A stretch of DNA of 64,000 nucleotides from Puccinia triticina (Eukaryota; Basidiomycota; Pucciniomycetes; Pucciniales; Pucciniaceae): NCBI RefSeq assembly GCF_026914185.1, contig NC_070560.1, positions 7,245,501-7,309,500 on the forward strand, written 5' to 3'. Positions 25,550 through 36,836 of this stretch are shown here, one piece after another. The notes beneath the pieces were generated by a model. It was not told where the DNA came from. It made no database searches and saw only the letters and a program-made list of their open reading frames with translations. The translations under genes were made by a program, and so were the position numbers. How positions within the stretch are numbered: position 1 is the first letter of the stretch; each line of letters opens with the position of its first letter.

Positions 25550-27405
25550 ATGGCCCAGGGAACACTGCTGCTCTCGATAGCCGATGTCACCGTACACCAG
25601 CTCAGCCCCTCAACCACCTCCAGCCCGCCGATCGACTCAACGCTCTTCGCCGCAACCGTCCTCAACCTCCAGCTCGTCGACATCCCTTCAACCGCCCTCA
25701 AGTCAATCCCCTCGGTCTCAGAACCACCGCCGTACAGCAACCTGGAGAAATCTAATGCGCAGAACCATCCCAGCCAACCCACCGTCGAGACCTGGCTGGT
25801 CCTCTCCCTGGCTGATGGCCTCATCGACATCCCACTCTCACAGTCATCCCAGATCTCCTTCCAGCAGCCCCGCTCCTACCTCGTCCCGATCCTCCCAGGG
25901 GATGCCGGCCCAGCCGAGCTCGACAACAAGGCTGCACACCAGGCTCTCGTCAGGATCGACATTGCCAGTCATGTGCCCGATGATACCATCGACACCCTCG
26001 ACAGCATCCTCGCCGGCTGGACCCAATACCCCGGCCGTCAGAGTGCCAGCCAGCCCTTACTCTCTGTCAACCAGATCCCCTCCAAATCCGTCTCTCCACC
26101 TCCCCCCTCACATCCTTCAGCTTCATCCTCATTCCCGAAAGAAAAACCTGCTTCAAACCAATCTACATCCAATGGGGCTTCCAAGGTATGTTTTGTATCA
26201 ACTTGCCCTTTTTCTATATATATGCTTTGTAGGCATTTCTATAACAGTGATTGAATTTTTCCTGTTTATTCCCAGTCACCCTTTCCATCTGAGGGACGCT
26301 TGGCTCTGATGGATGAATCAACTGGAGAGATCTGTGGGGAACTAACTTCATATGTCAAATTCCAAGGCCCGGCCATCGCAGCGCACGCCCCGCCCTATCC
26401 AGCGGGACCTTCGCACCAAGGCCCTATGGGCGGAGGCCCATCAGGAGCCCCTCACCTATTGCTAGCGGCGCCACAGCCTGTAATGGTATCCCTGAGCCCG
26501 TCGGCACAGGGGCCGGGGCACTCGACGGCCCAGGTGAGCGCCATGCCAGCCGGCGGGGGCTCGCAGATCCTCAGCGGGGCAGAGTGGGTCTCCCGGGGGA
26601 TCCTTGCGGGCTCGGAGGTGATCAGCTCGATGATCAAGAAAAGCGGCAGCTCGTACCTTGCCAGCGCCAAGCCGGCCGCCGCGCCGATCACCTTCTCCTC
26701 CACCACCCATGCCAATGCAGACAAGGTCCTCGGCTTTACCCGCTCAGCTACTAAGGTCTCCGGTAAAGCCGCCTCCCTCGTCGGATCCGTCTTCGGCAAG
26801 GTCGGCGATACCATCGGAAAGTCCACCGGCATCCAACGCTCCCCCTCTGGCGCACCTCCCTCCGGCGCCCGCGGATACGTCCACAAGGGCTTGGTCGCTT
26901 TCAACACTGTCATGGATTCGCTCGAGACCGGGGGCAAGAAAGTATTGGCAACTGCGTAAGCAATCTGGTTCTGAAATCGCGAAACAATTTTCGGCGGTGG
27001 TCAGAAAATCCATATGACGGCCACTGATCCTGATCGTCTGAAATCTTTGCACGATAATAATATGTGATGGAACAACGGAATAGGGGTGACACGACCACCG
27101 AGGTAGTGACGCATGCGTACGGAGCCGAAGCGGGCCAGATCGCCCACCGCGCCAACCACGCGGTCCGGAACGTCGGCCTGGTCTACATCGACGCCCGCGG
27201 GGTCACGCGCCGCGCGATCCTCAAGTCGGTCGGGAAAGCGGCGGTCCGAGGCCGGATGAACGACGGCAGAGAAGTCATCCTCGGATCCGACGAGAATGTC
27301 GACCATTGGTCCGTCGTCGACAATCAACCCCATCCCCATTCCCCCAACCCTGACCTCAAAAACCCTACTCCAAATCACACTGATCGAAAAGACCATAAGT
27401 CTTGA
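25550..27405 (+). CDS. Spartin-like senescence-domain protein
   Basis: Three exons (25550-26185, 26276-26955, 27084-27405) whose phases join cleanly, giving about 545 residues. The start at 25550 gives MAQGTLLLSI. The first third is a folded-looking region followed by a Ser/Pro-rich linker. The C-terminal part matches the senescence/spartin domain: GAEWVSRGILAGSEVISSMI, TRSATKVSGKA, the short motif YVHKGLVAFNTVMDSLETGG, then HANHAVRNVGLVYID-like sequence and GVTRRAILKSVGKA. In animals spartin binds lipid droplets and endosomal membranes; in plants the domain occurs in senescence and dehydration-associated proteins. A role at lipid stores or membrane contacts is inferred. GC content is far above that of the neighbouring repeats, as in the gene pair at 38.4-41.3 kb. 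Confidence 0.82.
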
Positions 27406-27969
27406 TAACATTTTCTTTTCTCATTTTGTTTCCATGCCCTACCAACATATACACGTAACGTTACTTGGAAATTCTTGTACTTAATGGTGGTTTGTTGTTT
27501 GAGTGAACACGCTATTGGATCTTTACACACACACGGATGATCCAACAAAAACTATCTTGTATTCTCTATCTAGATTGATGACCCTGTTACACAAGTATAT
27601 TTGTTACTATAATCGATGACTAGCCTTTTCGATTCTATTTTTCTTACCTTGACTTGCCACGCACGCATACACGCTTACAATTTTATTTTCTATGTATCTC
27701 ACCCGTCAACCCATTTGTCACTCTATCCAATCAGAAGCTGGAGTTATAACCTTGTGTCTCTTGATGACACTTCATCTGTGGTGGAAAGGGATTCTTAAGT
27801 TTCTGCCCTCATGAGCTCTGATTAAACCTTATCATCCCATTCCTCATTACCAGTGTGAACCATGTTGGTGGTTAAAGCTGCCTAAACAGTCCTTCTTGGA
27901 ATGAACAGGGGATGGTCAAAACTCATTTTAGGGCTTTTACTTTTATCTTTGTGATAGATAAAAAGAAAG
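27406..27969. other. Intergenic, no gene seen
   Basis: AT-rich 3' flank of the spartin-like gene. Nothing recognisable. Confidence 0.5.
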
Positions 27970-28107
27970 TGGAGGACTTTCTGTTGATCTGAAAACCCAG
28001 ATTTTGCAGGGAAATCTAGGCAGATCTGGGATTTTGGATGATTGAGCCCAGATTTCCCTGCAAAATCTGGAAAAATCTGAGTTCCCAGATTGACAGGAAG
28101 TCCTCCA
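27970..28107. mobile_element. Small hairpin MITE, family C (138 bp)
   Basis: Begins TGGAGGACTTTCTGTT and ends with the imperfect reverse complement (GACAGGAAGTCCTCCA). A second, inner inverted repeat (CCAGATTTTGCAGGGAAATC and its complement) brings most of the element into one hairpin. Related ends occur at 41939-42088 and at 59487. No clear target duplication. Confidence 0.7.
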
Positions 28108-29967
28108 GTTGTGAAGGTTGATGGTGCCGCATTTGAAAAAAGTGCACGCCAATGGACACCTCTAACAAACCTGCTAGCAGGTGTGAAGCCCCCGCAGCTC
28201 GTGGAGTTTCACAAGTAAAACATACCTTGTGATATATCAAGAGCATAGTCCTTGCCTCTTGCCCTCAGCCTAGTCAGTAGAGATCTGCTTCCACATGTTT
28301 CCTGGCTAGATAAGACTTTCCTCCTTTTCTCTCCATCTCTCTGTTTTCCTTCATCCTTATTTCCAGTTGTACTCACAAGAGAGATCTGCTTCCACATCTC
28401 TCCCAGATAGCCTGTTTCTCTCTTTGGTCAAGAATTATAGCCTGTGAACTAGATTTGGTCTTTGTGACTGTGCCCTTTCCCCTTTGTGCCACTATCCTTG
28501 ACCCCCATTGAAGGACTCTCCTTGATTCCTTGCAGCCGGTGCATGCCTTTGGCTGGCCCAGGCCCAGGGGTGGCGCGCCAGGGTACAATTTCATATATAT
28601 TTTTAGGAAAACAGTTGAGCTTGTATTTACCTAGTTATTTACTTGGCCCTCATTTTCATCAGCCTCAATCTCAATGTCCTTGCTTGCATTAAAGGATTTC
28701 CAAACCATGGACTGCACATTGGCGCACCTCAGGGGTGGTGCTGCCATCCCTAGGTCAAGGTGGAGTGGTGATTTGAGCCTGGTGAAGCGGCCACAAAACT
28801 GGGCACATTGATCAAAAGTGCAATAATACTATCATTGTACTCACAATTTTCTGATAACCCCATTCCAATGAATTCATTGAAGAAACCAGTCTCAACCCAG
28901 CTGTTGAGGGGGACACAGGCTGAGGAAACATAAGTCACGGATAAAAATCTGTGACCAGGCACTGAGCACCAAGGTAAATTTAGCTTAGATTCAATGAATT
29001 TTACCAGCTGTGTCAGTACTATCATAGACTATATATAAGCCAATTTTGATATGAATGATAAAAGAAACTTACTACCAGCTTATCTGAATACTAATCTAGT
29101 TGCACTTGGCTGACATTGGATGCTTTGGTTTTCATTGATCTGCAGATTTTTGAGTATTGTACCATTTTTTATGATGGTGTCAATGAAAAGAAGGATTAGA
29201 AATTTTGGAAGGGGATCTGGATTCAATAAATGCAATCCATCCATTCAAGTTCAACACCTCTGTTGTGCAACTTTTGAGCAAAACATTTTGGTGTATCAGT
29301 ATGTTTAGAGCATCTCCAATAGAGCTGCTTTTGCATGGCCTGAGTCCAACTTTGGTAGCCCAAAAGGTGTTTTTGGCCTCCAGGGGACTGCTGAGAGAGC
29401 TGCTGAATTTAGCAGGAGTTGATCAAACCCGCCTTTGACTTCTTTTTTTGGCCCTGTATTGGCAGTGTGGGATCCACCTCTGACAGTATCACCAATGAAA
29501 TCTATGTATTGGAAAGGTTTCAGTGTTGCCACTTTCCATCCTCCATCCACATTCCTCCAATCCCCCTGCCTTGCACCAGAACTGCCCCCATAAGACATCC
29601 CATCCACCTTCCAGCAAGCAAAAAAATCCAAAAACATGAGTTTTTCCCTGTCCTTACAGTTCCCCTCACCCTCCCCATTCTTATTTTGTTCTTATCCATT
29701 AAAAAAGGCAGAATGCAACCAAAAACACGCTTCAAAATCCCCTCACTTCTGTTTCCCAGCAATCAAATAATACCCAAGAATCCCAACCTGTGTGGTGATT
29801 TATATAGCCAAGCGGTGTGGTGAACAAAAGTGTTCCCTGCATAGAAATGGCAGGACCCCGCCGCTCCAAGGTGATTCCCGGGTAAAGTTGGGTGATCTGG
29901 AGAACTCTGCTCCGCTCCGCAAGTAAGTATGAGGCAAAATAATTGTAAACGCAGGTAAAAAGTAACA
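28108..29967. other. Intergenic, no gene seen
   Basis: No supported gene. The 18-bp sequence AGAGATCTGCTTCCACAT occurs twice (near 28278 and 28380). A stretch starting GAGCATCTCCAATAG near 29308 resembles the end of some plant-type MITEs but no matching inverted end was found. Confidence 0.5.
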
Positions 29968-30189
29968 GGGGGATTCAAAGTTGGCCATGCACGACTTGCA
30001 TGCACTTTTGCAAGTTGGTGTTCAAGGCTTTTATTGAACACCAAATTTCAAAAATAAATTCAAGCAGGCTTAGGGGGTGTAGTACAGTGTGGCTTGCATG
30101 CACTTTTACAACTCGGTGTTCAAGAATGAACTTGAACACCGACTTGCAAAAGTGCATGCAAGTCACATCTGGCCAACTTTGAAACCCCC
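29968..30189 (+). mobile_element. MITE family D, copy 1 (222 bp, TA target)
   Basis: Starts GGGGGATTCAAAGTTGGCCA and ends TGGCCAACTTTGAAACCCCC. The right flank is TA; the left is CA, probably a mutated TA. Internally the arms are largely inverted (TTGCATGCACTTTTGCAAG and its relatives). An inverted copy with intact TA flanks lies at 41553-41767. Confidence 0.85.
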
Positions 30190-32495
30190 TAATGTATAGA
30201 ATAACCACAAAGCATGTAGAAAGCCACAGTAATACAGTAAAATCTGCCAGAAGTACAAAAAAGAGAAACTCCGCCCATGTAAGTAAAAACTCTGCCGTAA
30301 GGAATCCGTACCAGAGTAATCGCAAGAATGAAGCAAAATCCGTAAAAAGTCCTAAATGATAAGATGATCAGATGATGGGGGGAAAACTCCCTCCCCCCCC
30401 CCTGCAGAAAAGGAAAAACAACATGAGAGAAAGAAAAACCATTATCCTCCGCCCACCATCCGCCAAGCCCCACTCCCACTCCCACACATGTCATCTGTCC
30501 ATTCCACTCTCACACATATCTTCCGTCAACTTTGCCACACATTGTGGTGGTTAAGTTTGGCGCGGGGTACCAAAGTGACCACCCGGATTTACCACCACGG
30601 TGTAGAATGTCCACTCACTGCAGCACAGGCAGAAATGCAGTGGGGCAGCTGAGCAAATGCTCAGTCTACATATCCAAACAGATGATAAGCATGCATGCTT
30701 ATGCCTCCCATATGTAGACTGAGGGAAACCTTGAATGCATCACTTACAAAATCACGCGGAGAGTGTGGGCAAAACAGGGCAAGATGTGGGACTGGGAACT
30801 CAACACAGGTACAAGAGAACCAGGGTTCAAGCCACACTCCCAATGCTCGGACTTAGCGGATTGGTTGGAGTAGGACTACGGCAGGACATCTGGACGGACT
30901 GATTAGTGTGGACTGGCACCAGGTGAACTGGGGCAGCAGAAGCGGATGGCATTGCGCAGATGACGTTGGGGAGGAAGTGCCAGGCAGAGACTGGGGTTGG
31001 AGACGCCAGGCAGAGACTGGGGTTGGAGACGCCAGGCAGAGACTGGGGTTGGAGACTAGTCAGAGGGTGAGGGAGAGCAGGCGTTGGAGAGGTACTAGGC
31101 TGGAAGCAAGGTACGCGGATTTATGGCAAGTGCAGGAAAGGAAGTGCGCGGGCAAAATTGGCTGGGAGAGGAGTTATACAGGTGGAGGAAGAAGGAATTT
31201 GGGGAAGCTTTTCTCTCACTCATTGGGGGATTCTATGAATTCTACATATTACTCAATTTTATGGTATTACTGTAGTTATGGCTATTCTTACTCAACTTTT
31301 CTTTGTTACTACATTGCGGAGAGGTTTTCCCACCCAAATTCTTACTTGCTTGCAGAGTTTACTGTGTGACAGCGGAGAGGTTGCACCTTACGTAGAATAG
31401 GCAGATCATATCAGGCTCTTCACAGAGTTCTGAAGAGATATGTATGTTGCAGAAGCCCAGAGCCGGTAACCATTCAAACCCAAAGTTATCTAGAAAAGAG
31501 GAGGAGCACCTTATTTTATCAGGTGATACACTTTTATTTCAACACCAGGCACTTCAATTGGCAATTTGGCCAACTTCAGACCATACTGATAAGTTTTCAA
31601 CCGGAGAACCCAAAAAAAAGGGAGGCGGAGATGCGGTAAGGATATGCTGGACAGTGAGAGGAGGTTTTCTCACTGGATCGGCTCAATGGCGGAAAAAAAG
31701 GGAGAGAACCAATGGGTTGATTGCTTCGGACTAGGCTATGGTTAAATAGACTATGTACATGGCATCAACTTGTGGTTTGAGAATAATAATGAATAAAATA
31801 ATAATGAATTTGAAACTTCTCAACTCAGTGTAACATGTCAAAAGGTACATTGATATCCCCATCAGAGATGCGCGCAATTTAGAGGATAAGCAGTAAACAA
31901 GGAAAGCTGACAGTCTAATCTGAGCAAGGATCAAAGTCTACAAGATCAGTAAGAAAGAAGCATGACCATGAATAAAAGACAGACCACATAGAAAGGGGGC
32001 AACATAAGTGTTGGATAGCTTTGATCTGAAAACAAGTCCATAGAGGAGGATAAAGTAGTTGGAATGGAGGGAGAAGGGAAAGTAAAGGGGTTTTAGGGAT
32101 GAGTGGAAAGACAGAAATCCAACACATACATATTGCTTAATTATTCACTAGAAATATAGCCACCTCCGCACAAGAAAAACCCCAAACAATTTTTCTGGAG
32201 TGCACCATATGTAAAACCCCTGCTTAGTAGGTTTCACATCCTGATCCCCCTTTTCTTAGTACAGCAGAGAAATCAAACTAACCACTCTCTCATGCTGGAC
32301 TAGGTGAGAATAACCCCTTTCTCATGCTGGACTAGATTGAAATAATACCACGCATTTACATTAGAAACCCTCACGAACCGGTCTCATCTGGTATCAGAGT
32401 TGTGAAGGGCACAGCCCTTACACCATCTTTGTCCCCTTCATTGGTTATCAGCTTTTGATGGCTCACACCTCATGGCAAATTTGCTTTCCAATTAT
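30190..32495. other. Intergenic, no gene supported
   Basis: Apart from a short tandem repeat at 30979-31056 there is no supported gene; longer open frames here have no recognisable domain, no clear intron context and repeat-like composition. Confidence 0.5.
30979..31056 (+). repeat. 26-bp tandem repeat, three units
   Basis: Unit GCCAGGCAGAGACTGGGGTT plus six further bases, three head-to-tail identical copies starting at 30979, 31005 and 31031. Confidence 0.95.
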
Positions 32496-33742
32496 GGTGT
32501 TCAAAGCTGGTATGCATAATTTTACGGGTTTACTTTGCGCACGGAGGGAAACTCGTTGCGCACGGGAATTTCCGTTGACTCGACGTCAGGTGACGTCGGG
32601 CCCCCCTCCGTACGCGCCACCAGCTGCCCTCAAAAAACTATCCGCACACGGGGGTGCCGTGCGGTGACAGGTGGCCGGGGTGAAGCACTCCGGCCATCCG
32701 CAGGAAACAATCCCCTCAATGACCGGCACAGACCGGTAATCAAGAGAGTATATCACATCTCTCTTGATGACCGGCATTCCGGTCATTGAGAGGACACATC
32801 CCCCTCGATGACCGATACAGGCCGGTCATCGGGAGGCTGCATCCCTCTTGATGACCGGAATAGACCGGTCATCAGGAGGTTACATCCCTCCCAATGGATG
32901 ACCGGAATAGACTGGTCATCGAGAGGCTACATCCCTCTTGATGACCGGAATAGACCGGTCATTGGGAGGTTACATCCCTCCCGATGACTGGAGTAGACCT
33001 GTCACCAAGAGGATACATCCCCCTCAATAACCGGTCTGTACTGGTCATCAAGGGGACACATCCCTCTTGATGACCGGTCTATGCCAGTCATCGAGAGGGA
33101 TGTGTTCTCTCAATGACCGGAATGCCGGTCATTGAGAGAGATGTATCCTCTTGGTGACCGGTCTACTCCGGTCATCGGGAGGGATGTAACCTCCCGATGA
33201 CCGGTCTATTCCAGTCATCAAGAGGGATGTAGCCTCCCGATGACCGGCCTGTACCGGTCATTGAGAGGGATGCAGCCTCCCGATGACCGGAATAGACCGG
33301 TCATCAAGAGGGATGCAGCCTCCCGATGACCTGAATGCCGGTCATCAAGAGAGATGTGATATACCCTCTTGATGACCGGTCTGTGCCGGTCACCAAGGGT
33401 TTTGTTTCCTCCAGATGGCCGGAGTGTCTCAACCCAGCCACCTGTCACCGCACGGCACCCCCGTGTGCGGATAGTTTTTTGAGGGGAGCTGGTGGCGCGC
33501 ACGGAGGGGGGCCCAACGTCACCTGACGTCGAGTCAACGGAAATTCCCGTGCGCAACGAGTTTCCCTCCGTGTGCAAAGTAAACCCGTAATTTTATGCAT
33601 GCATAAATCATAAAATCATAAAAATATTTTGATGAGGAAATTTTGTATTAATAATCAGACAGTCATATCCCCTGCAAAAAAAAAAATTATGATTTTATGA
33701 TTTATACATGCATAAATTTATGCAAACCAACTTTGAACACCA
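32496..33742. mobile_element. TA-target giant fold-back element with palindromic minisatellite core (1,247 bp)
   Basis: Ends TGGTGTTCAAAG and CTTTGAACACCA with TA on each side. Inside, about 190-bp inverted arms (GGGTTTACTTTG... at 32526 and ...CAAAGTAAACCC ending near 33588) enclose an array of palindromic units. The whole core from about 32526 to 33588 can fold into one hairpin. The right side carries an extra AT-rich inner palindrome (33596-33715) absent on the left. Non-coding. The arms contain GACGTCAGGTGACGTC, itself partly palindromic. Confidence 0.85.
32714..33396. repeat. Palindromic minisatellite, about 16 units of ~44 bp
   Basis: Each unit has a 22-24-bp palindromic core of the form GATGACCGGnnnnnnCCGGTCATC followed by a spacer that is itself nearly palindromic (GGGAGG-ttacat-CCCTCCC type). 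Cores start near 32717, 32762, 32807, 32850, 32896, 32940, 32983, 33027, 33069, 33112, 33153, 33197, 33239, 33282, 33326 and 33372. The core centre reads AATAGA mostly in the left half and TCTATT-like in the right half, so unit orientation flips at about 33,120, the centre of the larger hairpin. Confidence 0.92.
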
Positions 33743-34827
33743 TAAATGTCAAGTGGAACAGAGGTTTCCTGCAAGCACAAATAAGTGGGATTCCATCTGA
33801 GGACTCTAGAATTGGAGGGGGTTAGCCCAAAATGGAGGTCTTGGATCCCAATCATCTTTTGTTTGGGGGGTGGGGTGAGGACCAGGGACCAGTCACAAGT
33901 CCCTAAATTTTCCTATATCTGAAAGAGGTCAAACATGTGGAGCAGAAAAAACACCCCAAATAGGGGGTTACTAAACATGCCCAGTTTTTCTGCATTCATA
34001 CCTGGTTTTTGCATACCCCCTTTTCCATGTTTTTCTACTCATTTATACACAACAAAAATAATATCAAAATTCAGAATATCAAACTTGTCATAAAAAGCTG
34101 TTTAAAATCTGAATTTTGAGCTCACTTGGTTTTCTGATTAAGTCAGTGGGGGCTGTTCTTTGTGGTTACTTGGACTTTTGAGGATGGGTTCCTGCATGAA
34201 AAATGCCCAGAATTTTATTTTAATATTCAAACCCTCAAAAAATCTATTCTTGATGTATTTTATTTTGACATCCAGCAGTACATACTGAGAGAATAACTTT
34301 TTGTTACATGTCCCAGAAGCACAAAGATTTGAGAGCACAGATAATTGAATATGCTTCCCATTAACCATCTAGCAATATTGTTGCATCATAACATGACATA
34401 TATGGGGTTCACGGCGGGCTTAGTAGGAAGATACCTGCTGCCTGTGTAGCTTTTTTAATGTTACATGGCCAAACTGTCTCAAAATTTTGGGGATTTTTTA
34501 TTTGTTAGGTTTGGTTACCACACCGCTTTTTGGCTTAAAACTGGTACCTTGCACTGCACTCAACCCAGCAATGCAGCACGGGTGCCCGGTGGTGGACAGT
34601 GGTGTGGGGTAATGGGCACCAATTGAAATTCTCTACATGGGATGGAGCTCCCATTTTTAATGGAAAATTCAACCTCATCACATTTTGATTCTGCTGAAAA
34701 ATCAATAGAAAGGACCATTCCTTTCTCAATATCAGGAATCAATAATAGACATAAAGCATTAGTCGGTCAAAAATAAGCTTTCTTTCTTCTGGTATTGCAA
34801 TTGGTTTCTTGAAAACAAGAAGAAAAA
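33743..34827. other. Intergenic, no gene seen
   Basis: AT-rich; includes the 3' flank of the secreted paralog. No supported gene or terminal repeat. Confidence 0.5.
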
Positions 34828-36336
34828 TCATTTTCCCTTCAATCTATTGCCAAGATTCTCGACAGTGTAGCGAAAAACAGTGTTGAAGAAATTCTGAGTA
34901 GTGCGAATAGTTTTTCCATCTTCCTTAAGCGCATTAAAGAGTTCTGTTCTATATAATCTCATCCACTCCGCCAACAACATCCAAAGGCCAGCATAAAAGT
35001 TGGTGGAGCGTTTGGTTGACGGGGCCCTTTCTTTGATCTCTTGTGGATCAAGAGCTGTTCTGGCCCTGATTTGTGTTGCTACGGAGGTACTTTCAGGGAG
35101 GAAGAGAGCCTTAAAGAAATTCACTGCTTCTTTTAATTGACTTCCTGTTGTGTCTCCCACATCCTGCTCACGAGGGACAAGTGTACTGATCATCTCAACA
35201 TAAAATAAGTATGTTGTCAGAATTGCCAGCATTTGTGGAGATGGACTGTTGTTCATATCGTTAGCCAAAGATTTGATCTTGATGCCTGTTTTCTTCTCCC
35301 AATGTCTATACCACCACTCCCGGTCTTGCAAGATGATGGATAAAGCCTTGATTTGGTCTCTTCTCCTATGGGCACTGACACTTTCCGGTTTAGCGTTCAA
35401 ATCCAAATTAAAATTCTTCGGTGGTGGTTTTCCTGTAGAACAGTTTTTGTTGAAATATCTATGAAAGTGAGTAATAAATTGTTGTTCGGACATCACCAGT
35501 TTGTTGGCGTTTAGCACGCCAAACATGTCGGAGATGCTAAGAAGGTTTGTTTCGTCTTTGAAGTTTGCCTCCGAACAGGCAAAAACCGTTTTATCAAATT
35601 CTAATAAATCTGCTGATTTGTCTTCCGCATAGTTAGGAACCTCTTCTTCCCTAGCGTCACGACGAGTCTCATAATTCGTAACTTTTCTCGGATGTGTCAC
35701 CGCGAGCCCTTGATCGTTGATAGGAAGATGATGAGGATTGTCATTTGTAAACTGATGCGGAATGCTTGCAGAAAACCGGCAGGCAGTACTCCTCTCACTT
35801 CTCCCCTCGCCCACCGACATCATATCTTGATTATTAGCTGCATTAATGAATCTACTTGGCGCCAACATGGGGGAAGGACTGGAGTTCAAATTCGGGGGCA
35901 TTTGATTGATGATATTAGTATGGTCGGTTTCGAAAGAAGAACTCGGTTGTTCTTCATGCTCGGTGATACCTCCCGCTAGCTTGATTAATTTCCGAGGTCT
36001 CGGTATCGATTGTGGGTTAATATAAGGGCGAAAGCCTATAGGGTTCGAGTTTGTCCGTCTCATGTTGTCCTGCTGAACAAAATCGCCAACGCGAGTGGGA
36101 CGGAGGATAGCTCCTCTATCCTGCTCACAAGGCTGGTGAGATAAAAATTTTGAAGGAATATTCACTTGAGACTCTTGTCTGTTGGACCCCCAATTAGACG
36201 TAGTCGAAGGAGGCCAATCTCGCGTGAACGTCGGTTGTCCCGCAGTCCGGAAAGTAGCAAAGTTATAGAGGGGATTCGGTTCATCCATCGCGTGGCAATT
36301 GATGGTCCATAACAACACGAAAACCAATCGATTCAT
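34828..36336 (-). CDS. Secreted protein, paralog 1 of a rust-type family (unknown function)
   Basis: Single-exon frame of 502 residues starting at a true ATG. The N-terminus MNRLVFVLLWTINCHA is a compact signal peptide with a C-H-A cleavage context before MDEP. Residues about 20-240 are low-complexity and rich in Pro, Ser and Asn. Residues about 245-502 look alpha-helical and include LLEFDKTVF, TTYLFYVEMISTLVP, LKEAVNFFKAL, YAGLWMLLAEWM and the C-terminal NRLKGK. No known domain was recognised. It is clearly paralogous to the gene at 45428-47098 on the other strand, including about 220 bp of 5' flank. A family A MITE lies 307 bp upstream of the ATG. Secretion, lack of known domains, paralogy and TE-rich setting suggest an effector candidate; this is inference. 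Few cysteines argue against a small disulphide-rich effector. Confidence 0.8.
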   Translation of the reverse strand: MNRLVFVLLWTINCHAMDEPNPLYNFATFRTAGQPTFTRDWPPSTTSNWGSNRQESQVNIPSKFLSHQPCEQDRGAILRPTRVGDFVQQDNMRRTNSNPIGFRPYINPQSIPRPRKLIKLAGGITEHEEQPSSSFETDHTNIINQMPPNLNSSPSPMLAPSRFINAANNQDMMSVGEGRSERSTACRFSASIPHQFTNDNPHHLPINDQGLAVTHPRKVTNYETRRDAREEEVPNYAEDKSADLLEFDKTVFACSEANFKDETNLLSISDMFGVLNANKLVMSEQQFITHFHRYFNKNCSTGKPPPKNFNLDLNAKPESVSAHRRRDQIKALSIILQDREWWYRHWEKKTGIKIKSLANDMNNSPSPQMLAILTTYLFYVEMISTLVPREQDVGDTTGSQLKEAVNFFKALFLPESTSVATQIRARTALDPQEIKERAPSTKRSTNFYAGLWMLLAEWMRLYRTELFNALKEDGKTIRTTQNFFNTVFRYTVENLGNRLKGK

Positions 36337-36560
36337 GATTGGGGTTTCTTGACCCGTTTGTTATGGTGGGTAGATAATACGCGATAAGGAACAAAAGGAA
36401 GGTCGGCAGTTTGATTATTTGGATCTGGGAGATCTGCGTTCGGTGATGCCGGAGTGATTCTCCTAGGCCTCTTCAGAAATTCTATAATTTGATGAGAGAA
36501 ACAGAGCGATTTGGATGCGAAATGCAAACAGGCTTGTACTTGGCACTTCAAGTTATCTTG
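36337..36560 (-). promoter_or_regulatory. 5' flank of paralog 1, shared with paralog 2
   Basis: Read on the minus strand, this flank aligns with 45203-45427: TTGAAGTGC followed by GCATTTCGC-like sequence, a TTTCTCT-ATCAA block, ATTTCTGAA, and a CCGAACG block occur in the same order in both. The duplication that made the two genes therefore included the proximal promoter or 5' UTR. Confidence 0.6.
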
Positions 36561-36643
36561 TCCCTCGTGGGTTCGAAAGTTGAGATGTCAGAATTTAAGA
36601 TCTTATGGACCCCATGGAGTGTTTCTCCACAGCGACTTTAATA

Positions 36644-36836
36644 GGGGGGTTCACGTTGCAAAAAAAGCAATGCTGATTTCGTCTGCTCATGCACCTGTGA
36701 GTAAGGTTTATGCCTTGCAGATTGCTTCCAAAGGGGAGCTGCCCAGCCAAACCTTTTCGCTTTCTCACGATTTTCAAAAGCTGCATCTGCTGGTTTTGGT
36801 TGCTGATTTTCGAAATCAGCCTTACGTGAACCCCCC
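36644..36836 (-). mobile_element. MITE family A, copy 2 (193 bp, TA target)
   Basis: Same length and ends (GGGGGGTTCACG ... CGTGAACCCCCC) as the copy at 8131-8323, inverted relative to it and nearly identical. Flanked by TA at 36642-36643 and 36837-36838. It sits immediately upstream of secreted paralog 1. Confidence 0.9.

Noticed and set aside
29308..29420. GAGCATCTCCAATAG start resembling a plant-type MITE end
   Set aside because: No inverted partner or target duplication could be found nearby.
30815..30842. B-box-like GGTTCAAGCC
   Set aside because: No acceptor stem, D arm or A box can be folded around it; not a tRNA gene.
30908..31369. Open frame of 153 codons
   Set aside because: It spans the 26-bp tandem repeat, has no recognisable domain, and composition and context suggest chance.
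32714..33396. CRISPR-like repeat/spacer pattern (24-bp repeats at ~44-bp spacing)
   Set aside because: Spacers are also repeated and palindromic, orientation flips mid-array, the genome is eukaryotic and no cas genes are present. It is a palindromic minisatellite.
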